Shown here piece after piece: positions 1 through 6,428 of a stretch of DNA of 40,116 nucleotides. Below the pieces are notes generated by a model. It saw nothing but the letters and a program-made list of their open reading frames with translations. It was not told the origin of the DNA and searched no databases. Within the stretch, counting starts at the first letter, position 1. Each line of letters starts with the position of its first letter. The translations under genes were made by a program, and so were the position numbers. The DNA comes from a virus. The stretch spans positions 1 through 40,116 of IMG/VR virus record IMGVR_UViG_3300030331_001975. The stretch is one strand, 5' to 3'.

Positions 1-315
1 CTCTTTATATAGCTGTTCTATGACATATGATCTTGTCCTGTGGGCTGAAGCTACTAAACTGTCCTCCTTACGCTGTAACCCGTTAGATATTGATAGGCTA
101 ATCTTAGGGTGCGACATAAGCTTACTGCAATCAACGTAAGCGTGTTTAGGTATGCCACCTGTCTTGGTACGAGCTACATCATATACACTCATATAGACCT
201 CTATATGACTTCCCAACTTACCTTTGACAATGCCCTCGACAAATGCCCTTTGCTTGGGAGTTAGATCGATGGGTTTCTTTACTACCTTTAACTGTGGCTT
301 TGATTTCTCTGTCAT
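1..315 (-). CDS. Terminase small subunit-like protein, partial (C-terminus beyond left edge)
   Basis: An open frame of 105 codons starts with ATG at 315 and runs off the left edge without a stop. It begins MTEKSKPQLK and soon reads DLTPKQRAFVEGIVKGK, the N-terminal pattern common in phage small terminase subunits, which form the DNA-recognition part of the packaging motor. A following stretch (CSKLMSHPKISLSISNGLQR) fits the helix-turn-helix portion of that family. The C-terminal oligomerisation part is not in the window. It is divergent from the plus-strand early operon. No Shine-Dalgarno (SD) is visible; a TAATAT hexamer lies exactly 6 nt upstream of the ATG, so a leaderless mRNA is possible. 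It could also be a helix-turn-helix protein unrelated to packaging. Confidence 0.62.
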   Translation of the reverse strand, partial: MTEKSKPQLKVVKKPIDLTPKQRAFVEGIVKGKLGSHIEVYMSVYDVARTKTGGIPKHAYVDCSKLMSHPKISLSISNGLQRKEDSLVASAHRTRSYVIEQLYKE

Positions 316-367
316 GGATAAATATTAACCGATCAACAGTCATTCGCTAATCATACTTTTATATCTA

Positions 368-389
368 CTTATATGCTTGCTTATATGCT
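368..389. repeat. Short direct repeats upstream of the early promoter
   Basis: CTTATATGCT occurs twice, at 368-377 and 380-389, so the copies are offset by 12 nt. They overlap and follow the -35 region of the rightward promoter. Spaced direct repeats here could be an activator or repressor site. This is inference from position only. Confidence 0.4.
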
Positions 390-404
390 CAATATCATTA
401 TACT
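377..404 (+). promoter_or_regulatory. Sigma70-like promoter for the rightward early operon
   Basis: TTGCTT (377-382) and TATACT (399-404) are separated by 16 nt, a good match to the bacterial housekeeping promoter. The predicted start near 411 gives a leader of about 65 nt before the first well-supported start codon at 478. The -10 element overlaps a perfect palindrome. Confidence 0.55.
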
Positions 405-412
405 TATAAGTA
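401..412. promoter_or_regulatory. 12-bp perfect palindrome overlapping the -10 box (operator candidate)
   Basis: TACTTATAAGTA reads the same on both strands and covers part of the -10 element and the predicted transcription start. A dimeric repressor bound here would block the promoter. The ribbon-helix-helix-like protein at 5705-5971 is one possible ligand, by inference only. Confidence 0.42.
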
Positions 413-477
413 TGGACAGGGCGCGAGGTGCGCCACCCATACAAACCTTAACAAAAACAAACACTTGGAGGTGTTAC

Positions 478-639
478 ATGACAAGCAACATAAACAAAGA
501 ACGGATAGCTGTTCGCAAATTTGACAAGGTAAACCTAGATTTCTGGAATGGTATCCAGAGAGGTAAGAGAACTAAAGATAAAGGTAGACCGAAGCAATGG
601 TCTAAAGACAGAAACACTAGACGTAATGTTTACGCATAA
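478..639 (+). CDS. Small basic hypothetical protein
   Basis: A 53-residue protein, MTSNINKERI onward, ends with an Arg/Lys-rich tail (GRPKQWSKDRNTRRNVYA). The start at 478 is chosen because GGAGGT at 467-472 lies 5 nt upstream. The frame is open from 373, but the earlier ATGs lie before or within the promoter and lack an SD. It is the first gene of the rightward early operon. Small basic proteins at this position in phages often act on host factors or nucleic acid, but no family is recognised and no function is assigned. Confidence 0.6.
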   Translation: MTSNINKERIAVRKFDKVNLDFWNGIQRGKRTKDKGRPKQWSKDRNTRRNVYA

Positions 640-679
640 ACTTAGTGATAATCGATTAACTTAAATAGAGGAATTAAAA

Positions 680-1120
680 ATGGAATCAACAAAGAAAATT
701 TTTGTAGTGTATGGAGAAGATGCTCTTAGCCATAGGAAAGCATATAACAAAACAAATCATGATCGTTACTATCCAGTGTGCGCGACAGCAAAAAAGTTTA
801 AACAATTAATGAAAACTGACACATGGACGCTCAGTGCATTACAGAATATTGAGGATTTAGATTTTGAAGTAATTACGTTTACAAATTGGATTGGACTAAC
901 TGAGTGGGATGAAGAGGTATTCGTCTACAGAAATTGGTTGATCAGAAAGCATGAGCGTCATGATGATGGGTGGGTAGTTTACGCACCATCATCAGATTCA
1001 GAGAAATTTGACTTAGATGATTACACCGCGGTGGATCACTACGATACCTTGGAGGATGCTGTAAGGACAATTGATTTGTTTAACGATTGCCTTTATAAAA
1101 AACCAAGTTTTATAAAGTAG
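680..1120 (+). CDS. Hypothetical early protein
   Basis: A 146-residue protein starting MESTKKIFVVYGEDALSHRK, preceded by GAGGAATT about 6 nt upstream. It is rich in aromatic and acidic residues, has several Trp, and shows no membrane segment, signal peptide or recognisable catalytic motif. It lies between the small basic gene and the MoxR-type ATPase, on the same strand, so it is probably in the early operon. A hairpin follows its stop. No family is recognised. Confidence 0.7.
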   Translation: MESTKKIFVVYGEDALSHRKAYNKTNHDRYYPVCATAKKFKQLMKTDTWTLSALQNIEDLDFEVITFTNWIGLTEWDEEVFVYRNWLIRKHERHDDGWVVYAPSSDSEKFDLDDYTAVDHYDTLEDAVRTIDLFNDCLYKKPSFIK

Positions 1121-1129
1121 CTAGCAGTT

Positions 1130-1153
1130 AAGCCCATTCGTGAGAGTGGGTTT
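1130..1153 (+). terminator. Stem-loop between 146-aa gene and MoxR gene (weak terminator or processing site)
   Basis: AAGCCCATTC (1130-1139), loop GTGA and GAGTGGGTTT (1144-1153) form a 10-bp stem with two G-U pairs, closed by a GNRA-type tetraloop. Only three T residues follow, so termination would be weak. It may instead punctuate or protect the mRNA upstream of the MoxR module. Confidence 0.5.
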
Positions 1154-1204
1154 ACTGGTGTCTATTGATACCACATTAAACTTAAATTACATGGAGGACA
1201 TTCT

Positions 1205-2251
1205 ATGAAGATGTCAAAAGTAGCAAGCCACACTGAGTGGATCGTTAAGGCTAATCATACGCCCTGTCTGATAGGTGGAACAGGGATCGGTAAGTCAGCG
1301 ACAGTTAGACAGCTAGTTGATAAGTTAGCTGATGGTAGGAAAGTAGTAGATAGTATAAAGCCTAATGAGGATGAGTATGGGTTTATAGATTTCAGATTAC
1401 CGCTGTATGAGTCATTAGACCTTTCTGGACTGCCTTACATTAATGACAATGGACAACAGAAACGAGCCTTTCTGGGTAATCTTCCCACAGGTGGTGAAGG
1501 TCTGTTATTCCTTGATGAGGTCGCACAGGCTCATCCCAGTGTTGTATGCCTAGTGTCTCAGTTAATTAGTGATAAGCGACTAGGAGAGTATGTACTACCC
1601 AAGGGTTGGCGAGTGGTGCTAGCCTGTAACCGCGTATCGGATCGCGCATCCAGTAATCGACTGCCGACTCATTTAGTTGAGAGAGTACAGTTGATTGAGT
1701 GTGATGTCGTATTTGAAGATTGGGAGCGATGGGGTACTGAGAATAAAGTAAATCCTTATGTTATGGGTTATCTGTCATTTCAACCACAGGCTCTCAATAT
1801 CTTTGATGCTAAGTCTGATGGAGCGCAAGCTAACCCAAGATCATGGACTAGGCTGAGTGACATTCTAAAAACTGGACTGCCTAAAGATATGTGGAGAGAA
1901 ATGGCTGTGTCTTCAGTTGGCGAGTTACAAGCTACTGAGTTTGCTAACTTTATAATGCTTATGGATGACGTTCCTAATCTGTCAGACATTGTTAACGGTG
2001 TTGAAGCGCAAGTACCTACAAAGGGCGGTGTATGTTATGCCACCTGTATTGCTCTGATGGATAAGATAGAAACCGCATCCAATGAATTGATCCACAGATA
2101 TTTTGAAAATGCACTAGCATTTGTTAGTGGAATGGATACGCCAGAGTTCTCGATATTCTTTGTGCGTCAATGCGTGGCGAGAAGACCAGAGTTAAAAGAT
2201 TCGTCAGCCTACTCTGGATTCAAGATCAATAATCAGCACATCGAATATTGA
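1205..2251 (+). CDS. MoxR-type AAA+ ATPase
   Basis: This 348-residue protein has a Walker A motif (GGTGIGKS, residues 24-31), Walker B (LLFLDE, 100-105), a sensor-1 Asn in the ACNR segment (N142) and an Arg-finger-like Arg in LPTHLVER (R160). That layout fits the MoxR/RavA branch of AAA+ proteins, which act as chaperone-like motors with VWA-domain partners. The expected partner is two genes downstream (3238-4602). The start has GGAGG about 7 nt upstream. The likely role is ATP-driven remodelling of an unknown target together with the next two products. Family assignment is firm; the target is unknown. Confidence 0.87.
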   Translation: MKMSKVASHTEWIVKANHTPCLIGGTGIGKSATVRQLVDKLADGRKVVDSIKPNEDEYGFIDFRLPLYESLDLSGLPYINDNGQQKRAFLGNLPTGGEGLLFLDEVAQAHPSVVCLVSQLISDKRLGEYVLPKGWRVVLACNRVSDRASSNRLPTHLVERVQLIECDVVFEDWERWGTENKVNPYVMGYLSFQPQALNIFDAKSDGAQANPRSWTRLSDILKTGLPKDMWREMAVSSVGELQATEFANFIMLMDDVPNLSDIVNGVEAQVPTKGGVCYATCIALMDKIETASNELIHRYFENALAFVSGMDTPEFSIFFVRQCVARRPELKDSSAYSGFKINNQHIEY

Positions 2252-2253
2252 TT

Positions 2254-2270
2254 GGTCAATAATATTTTTT
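2254..2270 (+). repeat. Copy of dispersed GGTCAATAATATT-T-tract motif
   Basis: GGTCAATAATATTTTTT starts 2 bp after the stop of the MoxR gene and abuts the AGGAGG ribosome-binding site of the next gene. It resembles the motif copies at 4787-4806, 5191-5212, 12062-12080 (inverted) and 31397-31416. Function unknown. Confidence 0.45.
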
Positions 2271-2285
2271 AGGAGGAAAAAATAA

Positions 2286-3245
2286 ATGGAAAAATCTACA
2301 TTACATGAGACAGCAACACTGGTGAGATTCACCACTAAGTTTTGGAGTGGCATCAAATCTGATAAAGACCTACGTTCACAGTTGGCTGATGATGTGTCAG
2401 CACAATCTGACTTATTAAACGTGCAGAAATATCTGGTGGGTAAAGAGCACTCCAAATACTTTCGTAGGATTATCAACAAAGTAAGGAATGAGTTTTACTA
2501 TCCTAATACATTGCCTTGGAATGATAACTCCTCAGATGATGAAGGGATGGTAGTATCTGGGTGGAGGTTATGCCCTAACTCAAATCTGGACAATCTGATT
2601 GCTCAGATGAGCCAGTCTAAGCGAGACTTTGAAAAGGAGGTTGATGAGTTTCTTGAGTTTTATCCAGATAGGATTAAACAAGCCAAAGTATTATTAGGCG
2701 ATGCATTTGATCCTTTAGATTACCCAGATAGTGATTACATTAGAGAGAAGTTCCGTTTTGAATTTGAGACTAACATGATCCCTAATTACTCATCTGATAT
2801 CAGATTAAAGGTGTCAGCATCCGCAAGGGCAAAGATAGAGAGCGATGTAACCAACAGGATTCAATCTAACGCACTCTCAGCGAGTAAGGCGATCATTGAC
2901 TCACTAGTTGAACAAGTCTCTCACATCGCTGATAAGGTGGGTCAGTACGATCCTAAAGATAAACAAGGTGGATTCTTTAAGGATTCATCCTTTGAGAAAC
3001 TCAGACAGGCTATTTCTGTACTGCCTAATTTCAATAAAGATATACTTGGTGATATTTCATCGGTCAAAGATGCACATCAAAAATTAGTGGGCATCATGGC
3101 GAAGATAGATTCTGTCGATTCGCTCAGACAGGATAGCGATGAGTCAGCCAGTAAACGCGAGGAAGTCTCAACAGATTTGAAGAGTGCAATTGATCCTCTC
3201 AAAGGCGATTTCCTTGCTAAATTAGGAGGGTTAAAGAATGACTAA
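2286..3245 (+). CDS. Helical middle protein of the MoxR-VWA module
   Basis: A 319-residue protein with AGGAGG upstream of its ATG. The sequence looks mainly alpha-helical and charged, with heptad-like stretches toward the C-terminus, and has no transmembrane segment or catalytic motif I can name. It sits between the MoxR ATPase and the zincin-VWA gene and overlaps the latter by 8 nt, so the three are probably translated together. By position it may be an adaptor or substrate of the ATPase. No family is recognised. Confidence 0.75.
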   Translation: MEKSTLHETATLVRFTTKFWSGIKSDKDLRSQLADDVSAQSDLLNVQKYLVGKEHSKYFRRIINKVRNEFYYPNTLPWNDNSSDDEGMVVSGWRLCPNSNLDNLIAQMSQSKRDFEKEVDEFLEFYPDRIKQAKVLLGDAFDPLDYPDSDYIREKFRFEFETNMIPNYSSDIRLKVSASARAKIESDVTNRIQSNALSASKAIIDSLVEQVSHIADKVGQYDPKDKQGGFFKDSSFEKLRQAISVLPNFNKDILGDISSVKDAHQKLVGIMAKIDSVDSLRQDSDESASKREEVSTDLKSAIDPLKGDFLAKLGGLKND

Positions 3246-4602
3246 CCTTACCCCTAAAGAAATGGTAATAAAGGCGAGAACCGCCCTCATGCGCGATCAA
3301 GTTGGCATGGCATCAATACTCTTACCTTTAGAGATTGTCGAAGATGAGACTAAGCCGACTATGGCAACAGATGGTCGTAAGATTTATTACAATCCAGAAT
3401 TTGTGAAAGATTTATTATCCGAAGCGATACAGGGTGTTTTATTTCATGAGGGTTGTCACGTTATCTTTGAGCATCATTTAAGGATCGGTAAACGCAATCA
3501 TAAACTTTGGAATATCGCGTGTGACTATGTGATCAATATGTATATTCTAGATGTACTTGGAATGAAGTTGCCCGAAGGTGGATTGTATGACGCGCGATTT
3601 AAAGGTATGGGTGCTGAGAAAGTTTACTCCATCTTGGATGATGAGTTGGATCAAGATAAAGAACAGAATGATGAGAGCAACAGCGATCAATCTGGGAATG
3701 ACTCCGACTCTGATGACGGCACAGAAGATGAACAACAATCGACTGGTAAATATTCTTCTGAGGATGGCACACAGAACACTCCTCCGCCATCAAAGTATGA
3801 CAATCTTCCAGACTCGCAAGGCGAAATCATTATGCCTAAACATGACGATGGCAGAGAGTTTAATGGCGAGGAGTTAGAAGAAATGGCTAGCGCACTCAGA
3901 CAAGATGTCGTTATGGGCGAGAAGCTAGAGCGATCACATGGCAACGGTGAAGGGAATGCCTTAATAGGTGTTATGTCAGATATAGCTAGAAAATCTACCA
4001 TCAAATGGTCTGAGGTGATTGGCGATGATATGAAGTCAAATATAGCTGATGATTACACATGGTCTAAGCCTAATAGAAAGCATTCTTGGAGAGGTGTTCA
4101 CATGCCATCGCCCACGCATAGTGTTGATGGCGGTGTGTTAGCTATCGCTATGGATTCAAGTGTGTCAGTCAGTCAGAAGGAAGCTGACTACATGGCGAAA
4201 GAAACCAGAGTTATTGCTGAGGAATTAGGGCTAGACAAAGTAATGGTCTGTTACTGTGATCACATCGTTAGAAAAAATAGTGATGGTGAATGGTGGGATG
4301 TCTTTGATCTAAGCTGTGGCGATGAGATCGAGTTCAAGTTGCGCGGTGGTTATTACACAGAGTTTGATCCAGTCATGAATTTACTCAATGACTACACCGA
4401 TAATGCACATGAGATACAGGCACTAATCTATTTTACGGATGGTCATGGCGATGTGAATGCAGAATTGCAACCAGACTTGCCAGTCTATTGGGCGATTACT
4501 GATGAGCGATTCTTTACTGATGACTATTACATCAAGCGCATGGCAGAGAACTTACCTTTTGGTAAACACATCTACCTTGATGCTGAAGAAGCGTACCGAT
4601 GA
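3238..4602 (+). CDS. Metallopeptidase-like / VWA-domain protein (DUF2201-like)
   Basis: This 454-residue protein has two parts. The N-terminal part carries HEGCH (residues 70-74, the HExxH zincin pattern), a further His pair at 79-80, and WNIACDYVIN (91-100), as in DUF2201-type putative metallopeptidases. An acidic low-complexity linker covers about 134-170. The C-terminal part is a VWA-like domain with an intact metal-binding MIDAS motif: DSSVS (306-310), T374 in RGGYYTEFDP, and TDG (400-402). Such proteins pair with MoxR ATPases in bacteria. The SD (TTAGGAGGG) lies inside the preceding gene. Whether the zincin site is active is unknown. Confidence 0.85.
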   Translation: MTNLTPKEMVIKARTALMRDQVGMASILLPLEIVEDETKPTMATDGRKIYYNPEFVKDLLSEAIQGVLFHEGCHVIFEHHLRIGKRNHKLWNIACDYVINMYILDVLGMKLPEGGLYDARFKGMGAEKVYSILDDELDQDKEQNDESNSDQSGNDSDSDDGTEDEQQSTGKYSSEDGTQNTPPPSKYDNLPDSQGEIIMPKHDDGREFNGEELEEMASALRQDVVMGEKLERSHGNGEGNALIGVMSDIARKSTIKWSEVIGDDMKSNIADDYTWSKPNRKHSWRGVHMPSPTHSVDGGVLAIAMDSSVSVSQKEADYMAKETRVIAEELGLDKVMVCYCDHIVRKNSDGEWWDVFDLSCGDEIEFKLRGGYYTEFDPVMNLLNDYTDNAHEIQALIYFTDGHGDVNAELQPDLPVYWAITDERFFTDDYYIKRMAENLPFGKHIYLDAEEAYR

Positions 4603-4796
4603 GAGAGCAGAACTGGTGTGATCGATGCGAGGAGATCGTTGATAAAGATGACGATCTCTGGACAACGGGAGATGTGTACGGTGTTTTCGATAGCCGAGGT
4701 TATCGAGACACCTTTGACGATGGCTCGACTTTGGTATGTCAAGATTGCTTGGCAGACAAAGAATTCATTGAGGAAGGATTATTAACGGGTCAATAA
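4599..4796 (+). CDS. Small protein with two Cys pairs (possible zinc ribbon)
   Basis: A 65-residue acidic protein that overlaps the VWA gene stop by 4 nt (ATGA), implying coupled translation. It contains CDRC (residues 7-10) and CQDC (about 48-51), two CxxC pairs about 38 residues apart that could bind one zinc ion. The tight coupling suggests it belongs to the MoxR-VWA module. No named family is recognised. Confidence 0.7.
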   Translation: MREQNWCDRCEEIVDKDDDLWTTGDVYGVFDSRGYRDTFDDGSTLVCQDCLADKEFIEEGLLTGQ

Positions 4797-4816
4797 ATAT
4801 TTTTTTTACAGCAGGG
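4787..4816 (+). repeat. Dispersed motif plus TTTTTACAGCAGGG element
   Basis: GGGTCAATAAATATTTTTTT lies across the stop codon of the Cys-pair gene. It runs into TTTTTACAGCAGGG (4803-4816), a 14-nt string found again exactly at 12042-12055. The GGGAGG that follows serves as the SD of the next gene. Confidence 0.5.
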
Positions 4817-4827
4817 AGGACACACAA

Positions 4828-5058
4828 ATGGGAATTAAAAAGTTTAAAGTTGGAATGATCACCACAGATTCTTTTACTGTGGAAGTTGATGCAGAAAACG
4901 CTGAGCAAGCAGAACAAAAAGTTGAAGAGACAATAAGAGCACTCGAGGAGTATCAGCAGACAGATGGTCGATACTTATTCTATTGGACAGGGCAAGATAA
5001 CTGTGAGGTTGTCCACAGAGAAGTGTCGATAGAGGAAGTTGAACTTATTGAGGTTTAA
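4828..5058 (+). CDS. Small hypothetical protein
   Basis: A 76-residue acidic protein (MGIKKFKVGM start) with alternating beta-like N-terminal segments and a helix around residues 22-42. The SD is GGGAGGAC, about 8 nt upstream. It is the last gene before the terminator at 5105-5132, so it probably closes the early operon. The TVEVDAENAEQAEQKVEE pattern recalls small single-domain proteins seen in mobile elements, but I cannot name a family. Confidence 0.7.
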   Translation: MGIKKFKVGMITTDSFTVEVDAENAEQAEQKVEETIRALEEYQQTDGRYLFYWTGQDNCEVVHREVSIEEVELIEV

Positions 5059-5104
5059 TATATAATTTAATCACGATTAGTTATTCATTCGTGATACCCC
5101 CTTC

Positions 5105-5132
5105 GGGATGGCAATAGTCATCCCTTTTTTTT
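5105..5132 (+). terminator. Rho-independent terminator of the early operon
   Basis: GGGATG (5105-5110) pairs with CATCCC (5119-5124) across the loop GCAATAGT, followed at once by eight T residues (5125-5132). This is a textbook intrinsic terminator placed 47 nt after the last stop of the 478-5058 operon. Confidence 0.85.
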
Positions 5133-5190
5133 ATCTATTAAAAGTTGCTCTACCTACACCTGTGTTTTTAATACCTGTGGTAAACGACTG

Positions 5191-5212
5191 TTGACCAGTA
5201 AATATTTTTTTT
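5191..5212 (+). repeat. Dispersed TTGACCAGTAAATATT-T-tract motif (best copy)
   Basis: TTGACCAGTAAATATTTT and four further T lie in the gene-free island. The first 18 nt recur exactly at 6156-6173 inside a minus-strand gene. Close variants occur at 2254-2270, 4787-4806, 31397-31416 and, inverted, at 12062-12080. The upstream stretch 5133-5190 shows nothing else beyond a short ACCTGTG direct repeat (5158-5164, 5173-5179). Confidence 0.5.
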
Positions 5213-5279
5213 AACTCGCGGCAAAAGCACAACATATTGTGGTGGCTAAATAATTAATACACTATATGTAGTTTTTTTC

Positions 5280-5307
5280 TTGCACTATGCAATCTATAAC
5301 GTATAAT
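5280..5307 (+). promoter_or_regulatory. Sigma70-like promoter in non-coding island
   Basis: TTGCAC (5280-5285) and a consensus TATAAT (5302-5307) are separated by 16 nt. Predicted start is about 5313-5315. The next feature downstream is a terminator, not a gene, which suggests a short non-coding transcript or an attenuated leader. Confidence 0.65.
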
Positions 5308-5313
5308 TATTGT

Positions 5314-5375
5314 GTTGACGATTCCATTTGGTTGACACCTCCGCAAAGGGAGTAACGCAAGTTGCTCCCTTTTTT
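5314..5375 (+). ncRNA. Putative small RNA of about 60 nt
   Basis: A promoter with a consensus -10 and an intrinsic terminator enclose about 60 nt with no plausible open frame. The 5' half is unstructured by eye and contains TTGAC twice; the 3' half is the terminator hairpin, as in many phage and bacterial small RNAs. It lies upstream of a leaderless gene and a regulator gene. The alternative is an attenuator controlling read-through into 5431. Confidence 0.5.
5345..5375 (+). terminator. Rho-independent terminator of the putative small RNA
   Basis: AAAGGGAGTAAC (5345-5356), loop GCAA and GTTGCTCCCTTT (5361-5372) form a stem of about 12 bp with one G-U pair, and a T run ends at 5375. There is no gene between this and the previous terminator. 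Confidence 0.82.
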
Positions 5376-5394
5376 ATTGATGTTCGACTAAAGA

Positions 5395-5424
5395 TTTCAC
5401 AAGGCTTGCATTAAGCTATATAAT
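5395..5424 (+). promoter_or_regulatory. Promoter for the 5431 gene, predicting a leaderless mRNA
   Basis: A consensus TATAAT (5419-5424) ends 6 nt before the ATG at 5431, so transcription would begin at or next to the start codon. The -35 is weak (TTTCAC at 5395-5400, 18-nt spacer). No SD precedes the ATG, in agreement with leaderless translation. Confidence 0.55.
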
Positions 5425-5430
5425 AAATCT

Positions 5431-5724
5431 ATGTACGCAGTAATAAGACATACGTTTGTGCTTGATCTTAGAGATAAGTATAACTCTCAAGGTGAATGGC
5501 AACACAAGGTTTGGTTGTTTGATACTGAACGAAAAGCTATGGCTTATGCGATCACTTTATTGACTGACCCTGTGTTGATTGGCAATGAGCATTACTTAGC
5601 ACACGCATTAGAAAGATTGCAGACAGGTAAGTTTTGGCAGTTGGGAAATGAATCAGTTGCAGTTGGTAAGGTTGAAGACACCATACACATAGAGGAATAT
5701 GAGGATGAAAAATCTATACATTAG
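5431..5724 (+). CDS. Hypothetical protein, likely leaderless
   Basis: A 97-residue protein beginning MYAVIRHTFVLDLRDKYNSQ, mixed alpha/beta by eye, with an acidic C-terminus. No SD is present; TATAAT 6 nt before the ATG suggests a leaderless transcript. Its 3' end overlaps the start of the ribbon-helix-helix-like gene by 20 nt, so the pair is probably an operon. No family is recognised. A small partner upstream of a ribbon-helix-helix gene would suit an autoregulated pair, but toxin-like features are not evident. Confidence 0.65.
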   Translation: MYAVIRHTFVLDLRDKYNSQGEWQHKVWLFDTERKAMAYAITLLTDPVLIGNEHYLAHALERLQTGKFWQLGNESVAVGKVEDTIHIEEYEDEKSIH

Positions 5725-5971
5725 ATGTTCAGAAGAAACTTATCAGTTGGCAAATGATCTTGCTAAAAAAGAAAGCAGATCAGTTACTAAACAAATCATA
5801 CATTTAATTCACAACGAAGCAGAAAGGTTGGGCATAGAAGTTGAAGTAAAAAAACCAGATTGGTTAGAAAAAATTAGTGACGTTCCAACGACTGCGGAAC
5901 TGCCATCTGATGTCAAGGTCGGTCTTCAAGGGCTTGTTGGAACATCACAACAGGGCTTTCACCAAGACTAA
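5705..5971 (+). CDS. Ribbon-helix-helix-like DNA-binding protein
   Basis: An 88-residue protein. The first 40 residues (a short strand KNLYIRCS, then EETYQLANDLAKKESRS and a second helix ending near AERLG) follow the Arc/MetJ ribbon-helix-helix pattern of dimeric repressors that bind short palindromes. ATG 5705 is preferred over the in-frame ATG at 5699 because GAGGAAT (5692-5698) is correctly spaced. The C-terminus overlaps the convergent gene by 59 nt. Candidate operators are the palindromes at 401-412 and 8188-8201. The fold assignment is by pattern only. Confidence 0.6.
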   Translation: MKNLYIRCSEETYQLANDLAKKESRSVTKQIIHLIHNEAERLGIEVEVKKPDWLEKISDVPTTAELPSDVKVGLQGLVGTSQQGFHQD

Positions 5972-6428
5972 TATACCAGTAGTTTAGTAAAGTTTTAGCC
6001 GAGGTCTTCACCACTTGTATATCTATATCATCTAATTCTTTAGGTGAATCAACCATTATTCTCCAGAACTTTCTTTCTATTTGTTCTCCGCATTCTTTTT
6101 TTAATTCTCTTTGAACTTTGATGAGAACAATAGAACGAGGCGTAGAAGGAAAAGATTGACCAGTAAATATTTTATCAACAGCTCCTGCTGAGCTTTGCAA
6201 AAACGCACCGCTAGTTGCAATGAGACCTAGGTATTTATCACAAGCATTGTGTTCGCTTTCGTTTAGTTTGTTACTGAGATAAAGACTATCTATGATGTGC
6301 TGATCATACACTATTGCTCTAGCAATATTAGTATCTTCAACCTTTGAAATGCCTACCCTCTGCTTTGAATGAAGATAGGCATTACCTATTTCGTTTATCT
6401 TAAGTTTAGATTTCCCAATCAAAGTCAT
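5913..6428 (-). CDS. Hypothetical protein downstream of primase-helicase
   Basis: A 171-residue, probably helical, protein with no membrane segment or recognised motif. It starts inside the end of the primase-helicase gene (23-nt overlap), so it is translated from the same mRNA, and it ends inside the opposing regulator gene. Position suggests a replication accessory role, but no family is recognised. Codons 86-91 carry the 18-nt dispersed motif on the opposite strand. Confidence 0.75.
   Translation of the reverse strand: MTLIGKSKLKINEIGNAYLHSKQRVGISKVEDTNIARAIVYDQHIIDSLYLSNKLNESEHNACDKYLGLIATSGAFLQSSAGAVDKIFTGQSFPSTPRSIVLIKVQRELKKECGEQIERKFWRIMVDSPKELDDIDIQVVKTSAKTLLNYWYISLGESPVVMFQQALEDRP

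Noticed and set aside
2204-2479. 91-codon minus-strand open frame across the MoxR and middle genes
   Set aside because: Overlaps two plus-strand genes with good SD sites and has no ribosome-binding site of its own.
5059-5430. tRNA gene in the non-coding island
   Set aside because: No cloverleaf, T-loop GTTCRA pattern with matching stems, or CCA end was found; terminators and promoters explain the region.
5431-5971. Toxin-antitoxin pair
   Set aside because: A small gene followed by a ribbon-helix-helix-like regulator fits the layout, but the first product shows no known toxin motif, so this was not called.
6156-6173. Functional copy of the dispersed motif
   Set aside because: Although identical over 18 nt to the intergenic copy, it encodes ordinary residues inside a gene, so it may be chance; kept only as a note in the motif finding.
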